Assembly (NCBI GenBank): GCA_020744425.1
Contig: JAGMUV010000006.1
Location: forward strand, 1,984,001-2,048,000
Length of the DNA: 64,000 nt
Reading direction: 5' to 3'
Source of the DNA: Dactylonectria macrodidyma
Lineage: Eukaryota > Ascomycota > Sordariomycetes > Hypocreales > Nectriaceae
In this document: positions 22,000 to 36,688 of the stretch, one piece after another
Numbering within the stretch: the first letter of the stretch is position 1
Layout: every line of letters starts with the position of its first letter
The notes under the pieces: generated by a model
Database searches by the model: none
Told to the model about the DNA's origin: nothing
The model's input: the letters and a program-made list of their open reading frames with translations, nothing else
Position numbers and translations under genes: made by a program

Positions 22000-22329
22000 C
22001 TATACGGCAATATACGCCCTCATGGCCTTGACAGCGTCTCCCTCGTGGCTCTTCAGCAGCTCGGTGGCCTTGGGCTTGGACAGCTCGAGCTCCTCGACGA
22101 GCAGGGCGACGTCAGCGGGGTCGACCTTGACGTTCTTGGTGGACGATCCGGCGGCGGTGTTTTTGGCCTTAGACCCGCCGCCCAATTTCTTCATGGCCTT
22201 GCTGACGGCATCGTGGTCGACGTTGTTGGAACTGGCGGTCTCATGGGCGTCGAGGCTGGCGAGCGCAGAGGCAGCCTTGCGGTCCTCGGCGGACTTTGCG
22301 GTGGTTTGAGTCTCGTCTTCGGCGGCCAT
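22000..22329 (-). CDS. HYPK: HYPK-like NAC-alpha/UBA-domain protein
   Basis: A single-exon, 109-aa acidic protein. The C-terminus (about 68-109) is a UBA-like domain: VDPADVALLVEELELSKPKA then LLKSHEGDAVKAMRAYIAV. This is the pattern shared by NAC alpha and huntingtin-interacting protein K. The middle has a Lys/Gly loop (KKLGGGSKAKN). It lacks the NAC barrel, so HYPK fits better than NAC alpha. HYPK binds the NatA N-terminal acetyltransferase at the ribosome and restrains nascent-chain misfolding; that role is family knowledge. Length matches the family. Confidence 0.87.
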   Translation of the reverse strand: MAAEDETQTTAKSAEDRKAASALASLDAHETASSNNVDHDAVSKAMKKLGGGSKAKNTAAGSSTKNVKVDPADVALLVEELELSKPKATELLKSHEGDAVKAMRAYIAV

Positions 22330-23314
22330 TCTTGGTTGTATGCGGACGGAGAGGTGTTTGCGAGAAAAGGACGGGAGGGTTGGTGGTGATGGTGTTGCTT
22401 ATGGAGAGTTGATGGTTGTGATGGTGCTTTTAGCATGTGGGGTTGCGTTACGCGCTGGTGGAGGGGCGGTTCAAGTGATGGCGGGGTTGGTTTGTGTGGA
22501 GGTGTAGGGTAAGATTAATGCTAATTGAAGTTTTACTTAGGTCACCTTGGGATTGGTTCGCGCTCCAAATACTGCCAAACTTCCTGAGACTCGTCGTAGA
22601 AGGGATAATCTATTTAGTGGAAGGAAGATCATATGTTGAAATACGAGGTCATGGTCAGTGTTTTGCTATCGAGGGGTCTTCAACAAGGAATTCTACCCCA
22701 CATCATTCCCGTACAGTGGGTTCGATTCGTCAAAGAGGCGAGGACAACGGGAAGGCTGACAGGTTCTCTCACCACAGATAAAAAGGGCAATTTGAATTAT
22801 GTCCTGAGTATTGGGTACAGCCAGCTACCCTCCTAGGAAAAGATTGCGTGCGTCAAAACTCGCAAAGCTTCAACACGCCACAGTCACTTACACCAGCCAC
22901 ATTCTCAACCCCGCATACCATCGGCTTTGATTCGCCAATTGAGCTTCATCCAATTGAACCGCCTAGTAATTAAACCGACCGAAGGGTTGGGTTTTTGTGG
23001 TTGGGTGGTGAACATCCCCGTGTTTTCTTTGTTCGAATCACTATTGAGGTGACTCACTCACAACTGACCACAACCCTCCTTGTCTTGGGGGAAAAAACCA
23101 CAGGGGGACATCAGGCTATTCTTCTCGTACATCTGGCCTTTACGATCTCCCCTGTTTTTATTTCCTCGTGAAAAAAGAGAATCGAGAGATATTGTCCTGT
23201 GGTTGGTTGCTGGCCAAGCTCCGAGCTGCCCCTCCTTCGATTCATTACAGACCATCTTGCGTCTCTTCAACGCCGCCACTCCTCCGCTCACACATCTCAA
23301 AGACTCAAACCACC
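22330..23314. other. Divergent promoter region between HYPK-like and DAHP synthase genes
   Basis: No supported gene. A frame open from 23168 leads into the DAHP synthase, but its first 49 codons read as CT-rich leader. GGTTCGATTCG near 22728 resembles a tRNA B box, but no matching A box or cloverleaf was found. Confidence 0.55.
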
Positions 23315-24745
23315 ATGGCCTCTTCCTCGTCGCACCAAGAAGCCTGGGATCCTGCCTCGTGGCGCACAAAGCCCATCAAGCAGTCGCCGCCCTATGCCGA
23401 GCCCGACAAGCTGGCGACGGCCGTGGGCGAGCTCGCGCGTCTGCCGCCGCTAGTGCATCCCAACGAGATCAACGCCCTCAAGGCCCATCTGCGTGACGTG
23501 GCCCAGGGAAACGCCTTTCTCCTCCAGGGCGGCGACTGCGCCGAGCTGTTCGACTACTGCCAGCAGGGCCCCATTGAGTCTAAGCTCAAGCTGCTGCTGC
23601 AGATGAGCGTCGTCCTCATCTGGGGCATGAACAAGCGGGTGGTGAGAATCGGGCGTATGGCCGGGCAGTACGCCAAGCCGCGGTCGAGTCCTACGGAGAT
23701 GGTCGACGGCGTAGAGATGCCCAGCTTCAGGGGAGACATCCTTAACGGCTTCCGCGTCGAGGACCGCGAGATCGATCCTAACCGCCTCGTCAAGGCCTAC
23801 CACCACTCGGCCGCTACCCTCAACTACATCCGCGCTGCCATCGCCTCCGGCATCGCCGACCTGCACCGGCCGTTGGACTGGGGCCTTGGCCATGTCCGGG
23901 ACCCGGCCCTCAAGGCAAAGTACTCGACCATCGCCTCGAGCATCCAGCAGACGCTGCGCTTCCTGCAGACCATCAACGCCCGCCCCGGCGAGCTCGAGTC
24001 CATCGAGCTCTTCACCAGTCACGAGGGCCTCCTGCTCGAGTACGAGCAGGCTCTGACCCGCCTGCTTGAGAAGCCCCCCGCCGGCGGCCGGGGGTCTAGC
24101 CCCACCCCGCCCGGCGCCGGCGCCGACTCCGGCAAGGAGTACTACGACACATCGGCGCACTTCATCTGGATCGGCGACCGCACGCGCCAGATTGACCACG
24201 CCCACGTCGAGTTCTTCCGCGGCATCGCCAACCCCATCGGTGTCAAGGTCGGCCCCACGACGCCCGCGTCCGACCTCCTTGCCCTACTACGCACCCTCAA
24301 CCCGTCGTGCGAGCCCGGCAAGATCACCCTCATCACTCGCTACGGTGCCGCCCGCGTCCGTGATCTCCTCCCACAGCACATCCGCGCCGTCGAGGACTCT
24401 GAGTTCCGCCGCTGCGTCGTCTGGCAGTGCGACCCCATGCACGGCAACACCCTCTCCACGCCGGCCGGCATCAAGACCCGCCGTTTCGGCGACATCTACA
24501 AGGAGCTCCAGGAGACGCTGCGAATTCACAAAGACGAGGGTAGCTACCTGGGGGGCGTGCACTTGGAGCTGACCGGCGACGCCGTCACCGAGTGCTTGGG
24601 TGGTAGCGAGGGGCTAGACGAAGATGACTTGTCTACCAACTACACTAGCTTCTGTGACCCGCGACTCAACGAGAAGCAAGCCCTTGAGCTGGCCTTTTTG
24701 ATCGCCGACCACTATACCCAGGAGCAGAGGAAGCTACGGGTGTAA
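23315..24745 (+). CDS. 3-deoxy-7-phosphoheptulonate (DAHP) synthase, class II
   Basis: This enzyme condenses phosphoenolpyruvate and erythrose-4-phosphate, the first step of the shikimate pathway. One exon, 476 aa. I start at the ATG in CACCATGGCC (23315). Class II hallmarks are plain: LLQGGDCAE with metal-ligand Cys75, GQYAKPRS, PSFRGD, FTSHEGLLLEYE, FIWIGDRTRQIDHAHVEFFRG, NPIGVKVGP, CDPMHGNT with His376, GGVHLELTGDAVTECLGG and TSFCDPRLN. A Gly/Pro-rich insert lies after EKPPAGG (about 253-272), likely a surface loop. Class II enzymes are the plant/bacterial type and also occur in fungi beside the class I yeast type. Its GC content is higher than in neighbouring noncoding DNA but not clearly foreign. 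No other aromatic-pathway genes are adjacent. Confidence 0.95.
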   Translation: MASSSSHQEAWDPASWRTKPIKQSPPYAEPDKLATAVGELARLPPLVHPNEINALKAHLRDVAQGNAFLLQGGDCAELFDYCQQGPIESKLKLLLQMSVVLIWGMNKRVVRIGRMAGQYAKPRSSPTEMVDGVEMPSFRGDILNGFRVEDREIDPNRLVKAYHHSAATLNYIRAAIASGIADLHRPLDWGLGHVRDPALKAKYSTIASSIQQTLRFLQTINARPGELESIELFTSHEGLLLEYEQALTRLLEKPPAGGRGSSPTPPGAGADSGKEYYDTSAHFIWIGDRTRQIDHAHVEFFRGIANPIGVKVGPTTPASDLLALLRTLNPSCEPGKITLITRYGAARVRDLLPQHIRAVEDSEFRRCVVWQCDPMHGNTLSTPAGIKTRRFGDIYKELQETLRIHKDEGSYLGGVHLELTGDAVTECLGGSEGLDEDDLSTNYTSFCDPRLNEKQALELAFLIADHYTQEQRKLRV

Positions 24746-25154
24746 CGTGGGAGCAAATGAACAGGACCGGCGGATGTGTGTCGGCTGGATGGATAAATGC
24801 ATGGGTTTTCAAAAGTGTTTTCAAGAGTTTCGTTGAGAGAAAAGATACGAATGAGGGAATGCGAGGTGAAGGATGCGCATATATATCAGTGAGACTCGGT
24901 GATATCAAGGAGCGTCTTGCGAGCAAAGAAATATATATCACTTTGGCCGTTGAATCGTCAAATTCTTCCATCTCCTCTACTAAATTGGTCGACCATATTT
25001 CTCGGGACATCTTACCTCGATTCCTTGTCTCACCTCACTCACAAACCGCAATAGTTGCTCCAACTCTGATTTGCCCAACCACTTTGTGTCTTGTGACCTG
25101 TCACATAGTCCCGGAAAATCACATCCTGCTCTCTTTTGTCCGGGAATCACCTCT
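24746..25154. other. Intergenic between convergent genes
   Basis: No gene seen; likely 3' ends of both neighbours. Confidence 0.6.
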
Positions 25155-27829
<2,675 letters not shown>

Positions 27830-29395
27830 CTAAAAATCCCAAACACGCTCAGAATCCGTTATGCTTCCTGACGGCGAAAACGTCTCTGGATATCGGCTGT
27901 CAGCCATGAGCGGCCACTTCTCATAGCCAAACTCCACGCCGGCATCGTTCATCCTGTGCCTCATCAGGGCTTCCTCGAACCGCTCCGCGTCGTCGCACCA
28001 AATTCTTTGAAGGTTGGGCAACTGCTGCCGACGATACTGTAAAACGTTGCTCAGGCCAAGCAGGCCCCTGCCGAGACGGATCTTGTGACCTTTGTGGTGG
28101 GCAGCAAGATACAGCGACTCAATGGACGCCGGAAGGCGGTTGACCAGAGCATAAGTGTCGCTTCGCGGGTCTAGCCTGTCGTTGTAGATGTCCATGGAGC
28201 ACAGAAACAGGCTCTCCAACACAGTAAAGTCCTCGAGACTGCAGATTGGCTCGGTTCCTATGTCATCGAACGTGCGGCGGCGAAGATCGAGGTGGAGCGT
28301 CCGTAGCGATTTCTGATGGCTGCGGAGACACTCCACCGCATCGGATGGCTGAAAGTGGTTGCTGCCGGGGTAGTCTCCCCCCTCCACTACAGCAATGACA
28401 TCTTCAATGTCTAAGGTAACAGGTTCTCTCGCCTCGTACACAAACGTGTGCAGAGCGCCGGTGCAGCAAGACAAGAGGTGCTCCAACGAGTTCTTGCGCA
28501 ACCTGACATCGGTCAGGCGGAGCGTCTTGAGGTTTGGCATCGCCGGGGCGTCATCATGGATGATGCTTGTGTGGAGACTCAGCATCTCGAGATTCTCAGC
28601 CATGCGAAGAAGGGTCAAGTCCTGACAGTCCAAATCGAGCGACTTGAGCGGGATTGATTCGACGCCTAGAGCGTGTAAGGAGGCCGGAGATATGCCCATC
28701 TCTGGCCAGAGGCACCGTCTCTCCAGGCCGACGTGTCGAAGATGCTCTACATTCGGAAGCAGCGACATCAACAGCGAGAAAAGCTCGACCGTAAGCCATG
28801 ACCGTCGGGGTGCATAGATTGTGAGGTTGCAATCGAGAATCGACCTGGGGCCATCGTCGTAGTGTTTCGGATTATCGAGGAAGAAGGACAGGAATCTCTT
28901 GTACCTCTCGTCGCCGGATGTGGTTTGTGATCGTTGTTTCCAGAGCCACGGCAAATGGATGTCACGGGCATTTGCTACTGCTTTGAGCGTATCTCGAGCT
29001 TCCTCGTCGCCGATCGGATCCAAAAGGGACCATGAGAGCGAGACGCTCCTGACGCGGTCGGCTAGATCGCGTCGCTGGGAAATAGTCCGCATGAAGGATG
29101 TTAACCGCCCATTCCACGAATAGCAACCGGATCGCCAAGAACCACCCCAGTCGAGGACGAATTCATGGTAAAGAATGTCTTGTGCAATATCTCGGATCCT
29201 CTGCGACACAAGGCATAGCGAGGCGAGCTCCTGACGCGTGGCCCCGTACCAAGATGGTGCATTGGACTCTTGTGCTGGGTGATGGTGGTCGTGGGCTGGG
29301 CTGTAAGGCAGGGAATACTCCCCTTGGCAGTGCAGGCAGAGGTGTCTAAAGATCAGACATAGCGTCTCAGTGGAGAGGTCGAGTAGCGTCGGCAT
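27830..29395 (-). CDS. F-box-like protein with leucine-rich region
   Basis: One exon, 521 aa. The N-terminus MPTLLDLSTETLCLIFRHLC is an F-box start, and its second half follows a His/Pro/Ser insert as LASLCLVSQRIRDIAQDILY. The F-box is therefore split by about 35 residues. Downstream, Leu-rich segments at irregular spacing (SLLPNVEHLRHVGL, NLKTLRLTDVRL, SLRTLHLDLRRR, FTVLESLFLC, SIESLYLAAH) suggest a degenerate LRR substrate-binding region. F-box proteins recruit substrates to SCF ubiquitin ligases through Skp1; large fast-evolving families are usual in filamentous fungi. The specific target is unknown. Confidence 0.82.
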   Translation of the reverse strand: MPTLLDLSTETLCLIFRHLCLHCQGEYSLPYSPAHDHHHPAQESNAPSWYGATRQELASLCLVSQRIRDIAQDILYHEFVLDWGGSWRSGCYSWNGRLTSFMRTISQRRDLADRVRSVSLSWSLLDPIGDEEARDTLKAVANARDIHLPWLWKQRSQTTSGDERYKRFLSFFLDNPKHYDDGPRSILDCNLTIYAPRRSWLTVELFSLLMSLLPNVEHLRHVGLERRCLWPEMGISPASLHALGVESIPLKSLDLDCQDLTLLRMAENLEMLSLHTSIIHDDAPAMPNLKTLRLTDVRLRKNSLEHLLSCCTGALHTFVYEAREPVTLDIEDVIAVVEGGDYPGSNHFQPSDAVECLRSHQKSLRTLHLDLRRRTFDDIGTEPICSLEDFTVLESLFLCSMDIYNDRLDPRSDTYALVNRLPASIESLYLAAHHKGHKIRLGRGLLGLSNVLQYRRQQLPNLQRIWCDDAERFEEALMRHRMNDAGVEFGYEKWPLMADSRYPETFSPSGSITDSERVWDF

Positions 29396-31062
29396 TTTTG
29401 GCGAATCTGGGGTTTATGGAGGTCTTGAAGTTGATGAATCCAGACCGACGGCTCCGGAATCGGAAGCGGAGAGAGGGAGGATGTGGAGGGGGTTTTCACG
29501 CGATACAACCGAGGGCTGGCCGGGGAAACCGAGCTGGCGATGTTGGAGGAGGTACATAGATTGATAAGGAGATTGATAAAACCTCACCGCAGTTTCCGGT
29601 GGTGGTGGGATGTTACAGCGGCCTCCCTCCCCTCACTGATCAAGGGCCCGTGCTTGAGGCAAATACCTTCTGGCTTTCAGCTCAGCTGGCCATTCGCTCC
29701 CTGCTGTGACGCTGCAATGACCAACGCAAAGTGTTTCACTGTGGCCGCCAATTAAGGAGGGTTGTAGATTGGCAATGGGGTCAGCCGAGATGTTGGACAC
29801 CTTGCTTTTGGGGGTGACGAATCCTGCAGTGTGCCAAGGCGAAGCCCAACACAGCCCCAGGGCTTACAGATGCAAGACTAATAAACGATGAGTGACTTGA
29901 ATGTAGAGGCAAAGCACCATTTATGCTTCGTGTGGGTAGCAGCAGAGTTGGGTACATCTGGAATAGAGTTGTAAAAGGAAATTGGGGGCTTCCTTTATAT
30001 TCTCGTATTTGGCGACTAGACGACTGTTTGTTGAGCTGGGCTCTGATTACAGCTGGCTCTAATTAATAAAGCAACTGCCTCCCTTCTTCTGGACTTCGCA
30101 CTCGTCTCGTCAAAATGCTAGCAAATGCTAGCCCCTCATAGATCCTCACCGGAAGGTCCACTCGATGTGAATAGTTTCAGCCATGTATTCGGTGGGATCT
30201 CACTAACGTTGTTCTTTCGTCAGTTAATTCCAATAGTTTGTCGGGGCTGACACGTCCCCATCTGGATCACTGGCTAGCTGTCACGCCTCAAATCCACTCC
30301 CCGCTGCAGCCAAGATATTACCCACTTCAGCTGTCGCCTCTGAAGGCGGCTTGGCCCGTTCCGCCCACGATTTATTAGGCTATTTGACGTTGAGAAAGAT
30401 GGCAGGGGACTGATGGCTCGTCATCTCGGCAAAGACTGGCGCTGGTCTGTGAGCCGCGAGTAACTTAATTCCCCGGCTTGCGACGCGGTTAAAGCGACAT
30501 GATAGAAGCCAGCTGGAAGGGTATTGAAGCGGGGGAATCGTACCCACAGGGCATCCGACGCATGGTCGTGTGACATACTACGTAGTAGACAGTGTGCCTC
30601 TTTCAATTGTCAAATTGATGCGTCGCCAAGAATTAGATCCTGCAGAGTACAGTGAGTCCTGCAAGGCGACTCCATAGTCACAGTGGAGAATTCGAGCAAA
30701 TGAGAAGCGCGGGCGATCGGGACGAGCGGCAGAGATGCTTCAACCATGGTTGAGTGGTGAGTTGAGAGTGGTTCGATGGTTTGCCAGACCCTCTGTCACA
30801 TCCACCAGCCAAAATTATTCCTTTTTATCACTCAATCTTCTGCTGGCCACGGGCCTATCGTCCACAGAAATGGGGCTCGTTTGTAAAGCACTCGCGATGG
30901 GACAAAATGGAAAAATTGCCCTCTAAGTCGGCTCTCTGACGGATGAAAGGATGAAGTGAGATGATTACGAGCTTGTTCTGTTTATACAAGCGAGCTGAGG
31001 TGCTAGCTGTACCAGCCCAGGCTCTTTACTGACGCACAGTTCAATCAAATTGTTGACGAGAA

Positions 31063-31080
31063 TTTTTTTTTTTTTTTTTT
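31063..31080. repeat. Homopolymer T tract (18 bases)
   Basis: Eighteen T residues in noncoding DNA. Confidence 0.9.
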
Positions 31081-31663
31081 GACAAAACCCCTCGTGGGTG
31101 TCAACTCCATCATCGGCTGCTCCCAGCGCATCCCACACCTAGGTTTCTTTCGACACTAACCGAACATCGTCCGCCCCTTCGCACTGCTAGTCCAAGTCTA
31201 TATCATCGTCTCCTGTGAATCTGTATTGAGGCGCCTTTTGCGATCGAGACCTTCTCCACATCTCAGTAGCCTATTCTCTCTGCTCACAGATTGTAGCCGC
31301 TGAGCCTTGTTTGTTTCCTCCCCTCTCGTCGAAATCCCTCCGCTCCTATGCCTTGAGCCGAGGCACTCTCTCCGGATTGGGCTCATTTGGACGGGATCTC
31401 TTTACCTGAGTCGTTGATGATGACCATTTACGGTGCTGTTCCCCGGTCACTTCCAGGGGAACAGCCACCAGGGAGAGGATTCGTTCTTCAAGGAATCGGA
31501 TTATCATTGCCGTCCGATGTCCCACTTCCCAAGCCCCCCTTGACCAATGATGTGCACGATGATGGGTTGGGCTGTAGAAGGGAATCACGCGAGGTGATAC
31601 AGAGAGTCGTTGAGGCCAAAGGCGTGATGGATTAAGGCGAGACATGCATAAGTAGAACGCGAA

Positions 31664-31687
31664 GGGGGGGGGGGGGGGGGGGGGGGG
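31664..31687. repeat. Homopolymer G tract (24 bases)
   Basis: Twenty-four G residues in noncoding DNA. The length may be inexact because of sequencing. Confidence 0.9.
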
Positions 31688-34600
31688 ATGATTTAAAAAG
31701 AAAAGCTGAATCCAGTCAGATTCCTCCCGCTGTCACATTTAAATGCGTTTACTTTGATCTTGGTGTTTCGAATCCGAAGATAAGACGTTGTGGGGTGAGT
31801 GAGAAGAGAGTGTCAAGGCGAAGAAAAAAGGGGGGAGAGCGATAGGAAAGGAATTACATAGTAACCGGATTATAGCACTACACCTTCGTCAAGTATAATT
31901 CAATGATTAAAAATAGGCAAGCCTTGTGCATCGAGTTTTTCGGCTCCCAGAAATTGAATTCTCAACTCAGGGCTGGCTCGCTCAAGTTCGTTTGCTTGTG
32001 CCGCTCCCTCAGTGGGAGTAGATAGAGGACCGTTATATTTGCCACAGATTTCAGTGAATGCTTCACTAAATAACATTACGGAAAAACGTACGCTTAATCC
32101 TTTTTATCTTTCATCATCGTTTAGTACAATGGTGAGTTGGACTTGATTTTGACCAGTTTCTGAACTACGATGATTCATGACGCTTGAGTGAGGTTGTCGA
32201 AATATATTCGATTTCTCTTCAGTCTGCATGGTGAAGAGAAAGCTAAGAGGGACGAAGAGAGGGAATGAAACAAGAAAACCAGTCACGAACCTTGAACACG
32301 CGCCAAGTTACGGCACCCCAGGTAAGGAAGCTCGATACTACAAATTCCAGTGTTTTATACAGACCGAAATATTTACGTGTAATGGAGAAAGTGGCTAGTA
32401 TGCTTTGAGATTTGTCGAGAAAGGTTCTGGCACTTGCGTCTTTGTGCATTTCTGACTTCTTTTCTCGGTTTAGACGTTGCTATTTTGGAAACACTCAATG
32501 TCAAAATCACTCTGGCCCTCCACAACCCTGCGACAGCATCCCAACTCAAAATAAGATCGTTATCATGCTTAATTGCCAAAATATTTTAGAAAGGCTTTCA
32601 GGAAAGAGTCTAGAGTGTTTTCAAGAAAGGCGCAAATAACGGTTGTGAATTGACCCGTGTGTAGAAAAACTATCTAGCAAAACGAAATCGATGGCTTTGG
32701 GGCTGTGACCACACTCACGCTAGCATGAAGATTTTTCGAAGGGCATTTTCGCACAGGTTTTTACTTTCCAGCAACTTGGCGGAGTTGGCTACACTAAATT
32801 AGTCTTTGTTGACGGATTCATAAGAGACATCTTGTAAAACACATTGATATGGGCTTGAATGGACACATATCTCAGTCAAACCTACATGGCCCAAAATGCT
32901 GCCCAAGTCCCATTGAGTAGGTGTGATACCAGTAGAAAGGGAGCTGAGAAACGACGCACGAATCCACTTCCCTAGAAACCTAAGACTCGTGCCACTTCGT
33001 AGTAGGAAACTAGCTATTCTGACAATGCCATTCATTGTCTGTAGATGGCTTTCGGGAAGACCCATTTTGGAATTAGGCCGGCCGAGCAAGAGCGTGTATC
33101 CGGACTCCACGAAAGTACAGGGCAGTGGATGGGCAGCCGCACTTACTGGAACGGTGTCTTAGACGGTGGCCGAAAGCCTGCCCTAGTTGTTGTGCTAGTG
33201 AGCGAGCTCCGACTATGACGACCCAATCTCACCCCTGGATGAACTCACATTCCTCAAGAAGGATAGGACCCGGGACTTCAAGAATCTTGAGTCCATATAG
33301 GAGTCAAGAATTTGCCTGCAAAACTCTTCGGTTACGTGACAGGGAAATCAGAGCAATCTGTAAGGTTAAGTAGGAAACAACAATTTTTGAAGCTCAACCA
33401 TCTTTTGGAATTTCTACTTGCTCCCAAGCTTTTCCTCCATTGCTCACCCACCCTGACATCCTAAGTAGTGATAATATCACGTAGATTCAGACAGAGCTTT
33501 ATTTCGCTGCAGTAGACAAACCTCTTACACACGGAGTCAACACACAGATATCCACGGACGCGAAGCTATGTGTTGAGTTGAATGTGTGCCGGTGTGATGG
33601 CTACATTAGCCACTACGAATACGAACAGAAAGCTAACCACGCTGAATCGAGACACAACTGCATTATAGGCCCAGTGGCTAAGACGGAAATGTGTCTCACT
33701 TCCGCACTGCCGGAGTGTGGTCGAACCAGTAAGTACGTGCTTGAAGGCGGAGATGAAGACTAGAGTGAGATAAGACAGTTCCCTACCTTTTCATATGTCC
33801 TTGATGTGTTTAAAGACGTGTTTTACACCAAGGATCTGAATTTACGAGTCAACGGTAACGTGACACATTCTCCACTGCCTCATATGCCCATGTGAAGCAG
33901 TTGAGGTCCGGAACTGCTTGGCCTCCATGATGTGATTATGCTCTGAACCAGGCTTGACTATTGATGTAAGGAGTAGACAGAAACAGGGGGGTGGCATCCT
34001 CCCTGACACGAGATGAGTATTATTAGTCTATTGACTACACACACCCTGATATGAGGGTTTGATTATTTTTCATTACCCTGAACATACTTTCTGATACGTA
34101 TTTTCCCTGCAACTAACTGGACAGTGACATGGAAACAAGCAGTATGATGGGCGTCCAAGAAGGTCGTTCCATGACCGAAAATGGCAAGTGAAGGTATTGA
34201 TACACGAATAACGCAATTCTCAAGGTCAAACAAAGTGGCTGAATGAAAAGGAGAAGCCGAGCACTAGAACTATGAGCCGTTGAAGAAGCAATACGCCTAA
34301 CTAGTGAAGCGAGCTATTCATTGCCATGCGTTGTGAGATTCGACAAGGTCTATGCATCAAGGGAGTTGATGGGTTGTCTATGGGGAGCAGTCTCGCGAAG
34401 CCGGACGCGAACTGTAATCATCCCCATGGGGCAAGTCTTTTGAAAAAAACCATCAGCATGGAAAACATGGGGTGGAAAAATCCGGAGGTCGGGTTGTCCC
34501 AAATAGGCAAGCCGAAGATGGATGGTGTCATTTGAGGGTTTGGTGGAGGCGGCCAACAATGGAGACTAAAAAACCACCGTAGCATGTTCGAGAAATTAGC

Positions 34601-36652
34601 ACGCGTTAGCTACTCCACGACTCAATTGCCATGGTGCCAGCACAATAAGAGAAGGTGACTTAACGGGCGAGGGTTCGGCAGTCTGTTTCTGACGCTCCTG
34701 CCTTCGGATTGACTTGTTTTGGACGGACCTGTTTCGGATGGCGAATGTTGTGCGCGAGGAGACATGGCGAGAGACGAATAAGCTCGCCGCTTGAAGAAAG
34801 GGTTATGCTAGTCGGCCGACTTATATGACGGCTGGTTTCTCGGGCATTCTCCACCGTTTTGCCCTGAGTTTATGCGATGCAAGGACTTATATCACATGGC
34901 TTAAAATGCTCCTCACTACAGTTCCTAGCAATACGGGGCTGCGTTTTGTTATGTATGCAATTGCTTGTTCTGTGCAACCGGGAAAGAAAGGCATGCATCT
35001 CCATCCGCTTCATGTTGACTTTAGAGGTGAGCTGATAGAAGCTGAAATTGTTTGGCTGTTGCCTGATGCCTAAGAAAAAACCGGGTCTATGTCATGGTCA
35101 TGGTTAGTTTGCAAGTCTGTGTGTTTTGCCGCGGTTGTATGCCATTTGCGCTGATCCGAGCTAAGAGAGAGAGAGAGAGAGAAAGAGTCAGGGAAACTTG
35201 CCTTTCCCCTCACGGAAAATATTTTGGGCATGCCGCGAAATAGACCCTAAATTGATCGATTTCCCCGGAACCGCGGTGTGATTTACAGGGATGCAGGAGG
35301 CAGCTCAAGGGTCAGGGAGTCAGAAACTGCCTTAGAGTGTACTCATTGGGACGAGGAGTCCTTGCTACTGTTTTAGGGTGGTTCGCGTTGCTCTCTCCGG
35401 TGGAAGGACGGACGATGCCACATGGATGTGACGTCGCTCGGCTTGGCGGTGCGCGTCACGTGTGGCTGCTCTGGCAAAGTCGAATCCATGACATCCATGT
35501 CCTCGACTCCTCCGCTAGACCACTGGCCACTGTGTGTGCCAAGAGACCAATCCTCCACTGATGATGCCGAAAGACCAGCGAAGCTCGGCTTGCCCTTTTC
35601 TCGCACAGTGGCGGTAACGCCGGGGTGTCCCCGCCACTGGCTAATCATGGGGGACGGGTCGAGAAACTTGGACCAAAGAATCTTCGACGGGGTGGTGAGT
35701 AGTCTGAAGGCCCCGTTTCGTCCTTCACCGAGCACCAAGGCGCGTCGAGAAGAAGGCTCGGCGTAATCCCGAACGCCATTTATGAATCCTGATAGAGTCG
35801 TCCCTACTTCATCCAATTGTGGTGTCCGTTCGTGCGAAGCGGCTTGGAGAACGCTCTCTTCGGTTCAGGGAACTTCCAAGATGCGGCCCAAGACGCAAAC
35901 TACCCCATGCTGGAGTTGGAGTCCAAAGGAGCCGCACCCCGGGAATTAGAACCCCAGAAACAATGATACGCCAGACCACCAAATGGCCCCAGGAAAAAAG
36001 CTGGAAGAGGGCGGGCTAGCGTCGGGTTTAACGCCTCACACCCTGTTTTCTACCCCCGGTTTGCGGGTTCGTTCCCCTTCCGACAAGTTCCTCCACACTC
36101 TTGTCATGACGCCGTCCTTCCCCATGCGACGCCGTTGTCGTCGGTTCCTCTCTGAACGGTGTATTTTTATAAGCCATCGCGGGGGCGAACTAATAGTATC
36201 TACGGCTGGAGCGGTGTGCCATGGTTCTACTCGCCGAACACATCATCAAGTGCGGAGGCATGTGTATGGGATATGGTGATCTTTGCTGGTTACCCGTTCG
36301 TGCTCCATCAACTACGGCACACCAGACCACTAAAAGGCAACCATCCCTTGTACCATAGTACTAACACCCCTTGTGGCAAGACATGGGATGGGTCAAGGTG
36401 GAGACGAGAGGTGCAAAAGTCAAGTTCCGAGTCGCGGGAGCCTGGTGTGTGGATAATGCGAGAGACCGTGAACCTAGTAGTCCGCTTGGCTCGTCCCACA
36501 GCGCGACTCGAGATGTCGATTTGCCATGGACGTATAAATCCTTTGAAATCCCCGTCTCCATACGAGCTGTTCTCTCCATCTCCAGCCTCATCGGCGAATG
36601 TTCTGTTTCCCGGTTCTGGCTTGTACTGGGTCCTTGCCCTATCACCACCGCC

Positions 36653-36688
36653 ACTAGAACAACACATCCCACTAGAACAACACATCCC
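36653..36688. repeat. Exact 18-bp tandem duplication in the sugar-transporter leader
   Basis: ACTAGAACAACACATCCC occurs twice in direct succession, ending 45 bases before the start codon at 36734. It probably lies in the 5' untranslated region or core promoter. Confidence 0.9.

Noticed and set aside
22718..22740. B-box-like GGTTCGATTCG suggesting a tRNA
   Set aside because: No A box or cloverleaf can be folded around it.
23450..24205. 251-codon antisense ORF inside the DAHP synthase gene
   Set aside because: Artefact of high third-position GC in the sense gene; the sense protein is full length and conserved.
35373..35816. 147-codon ORF in the long gap
   Set aside because: No family resemblance and a competing ORF of similar length on the opposite strand.
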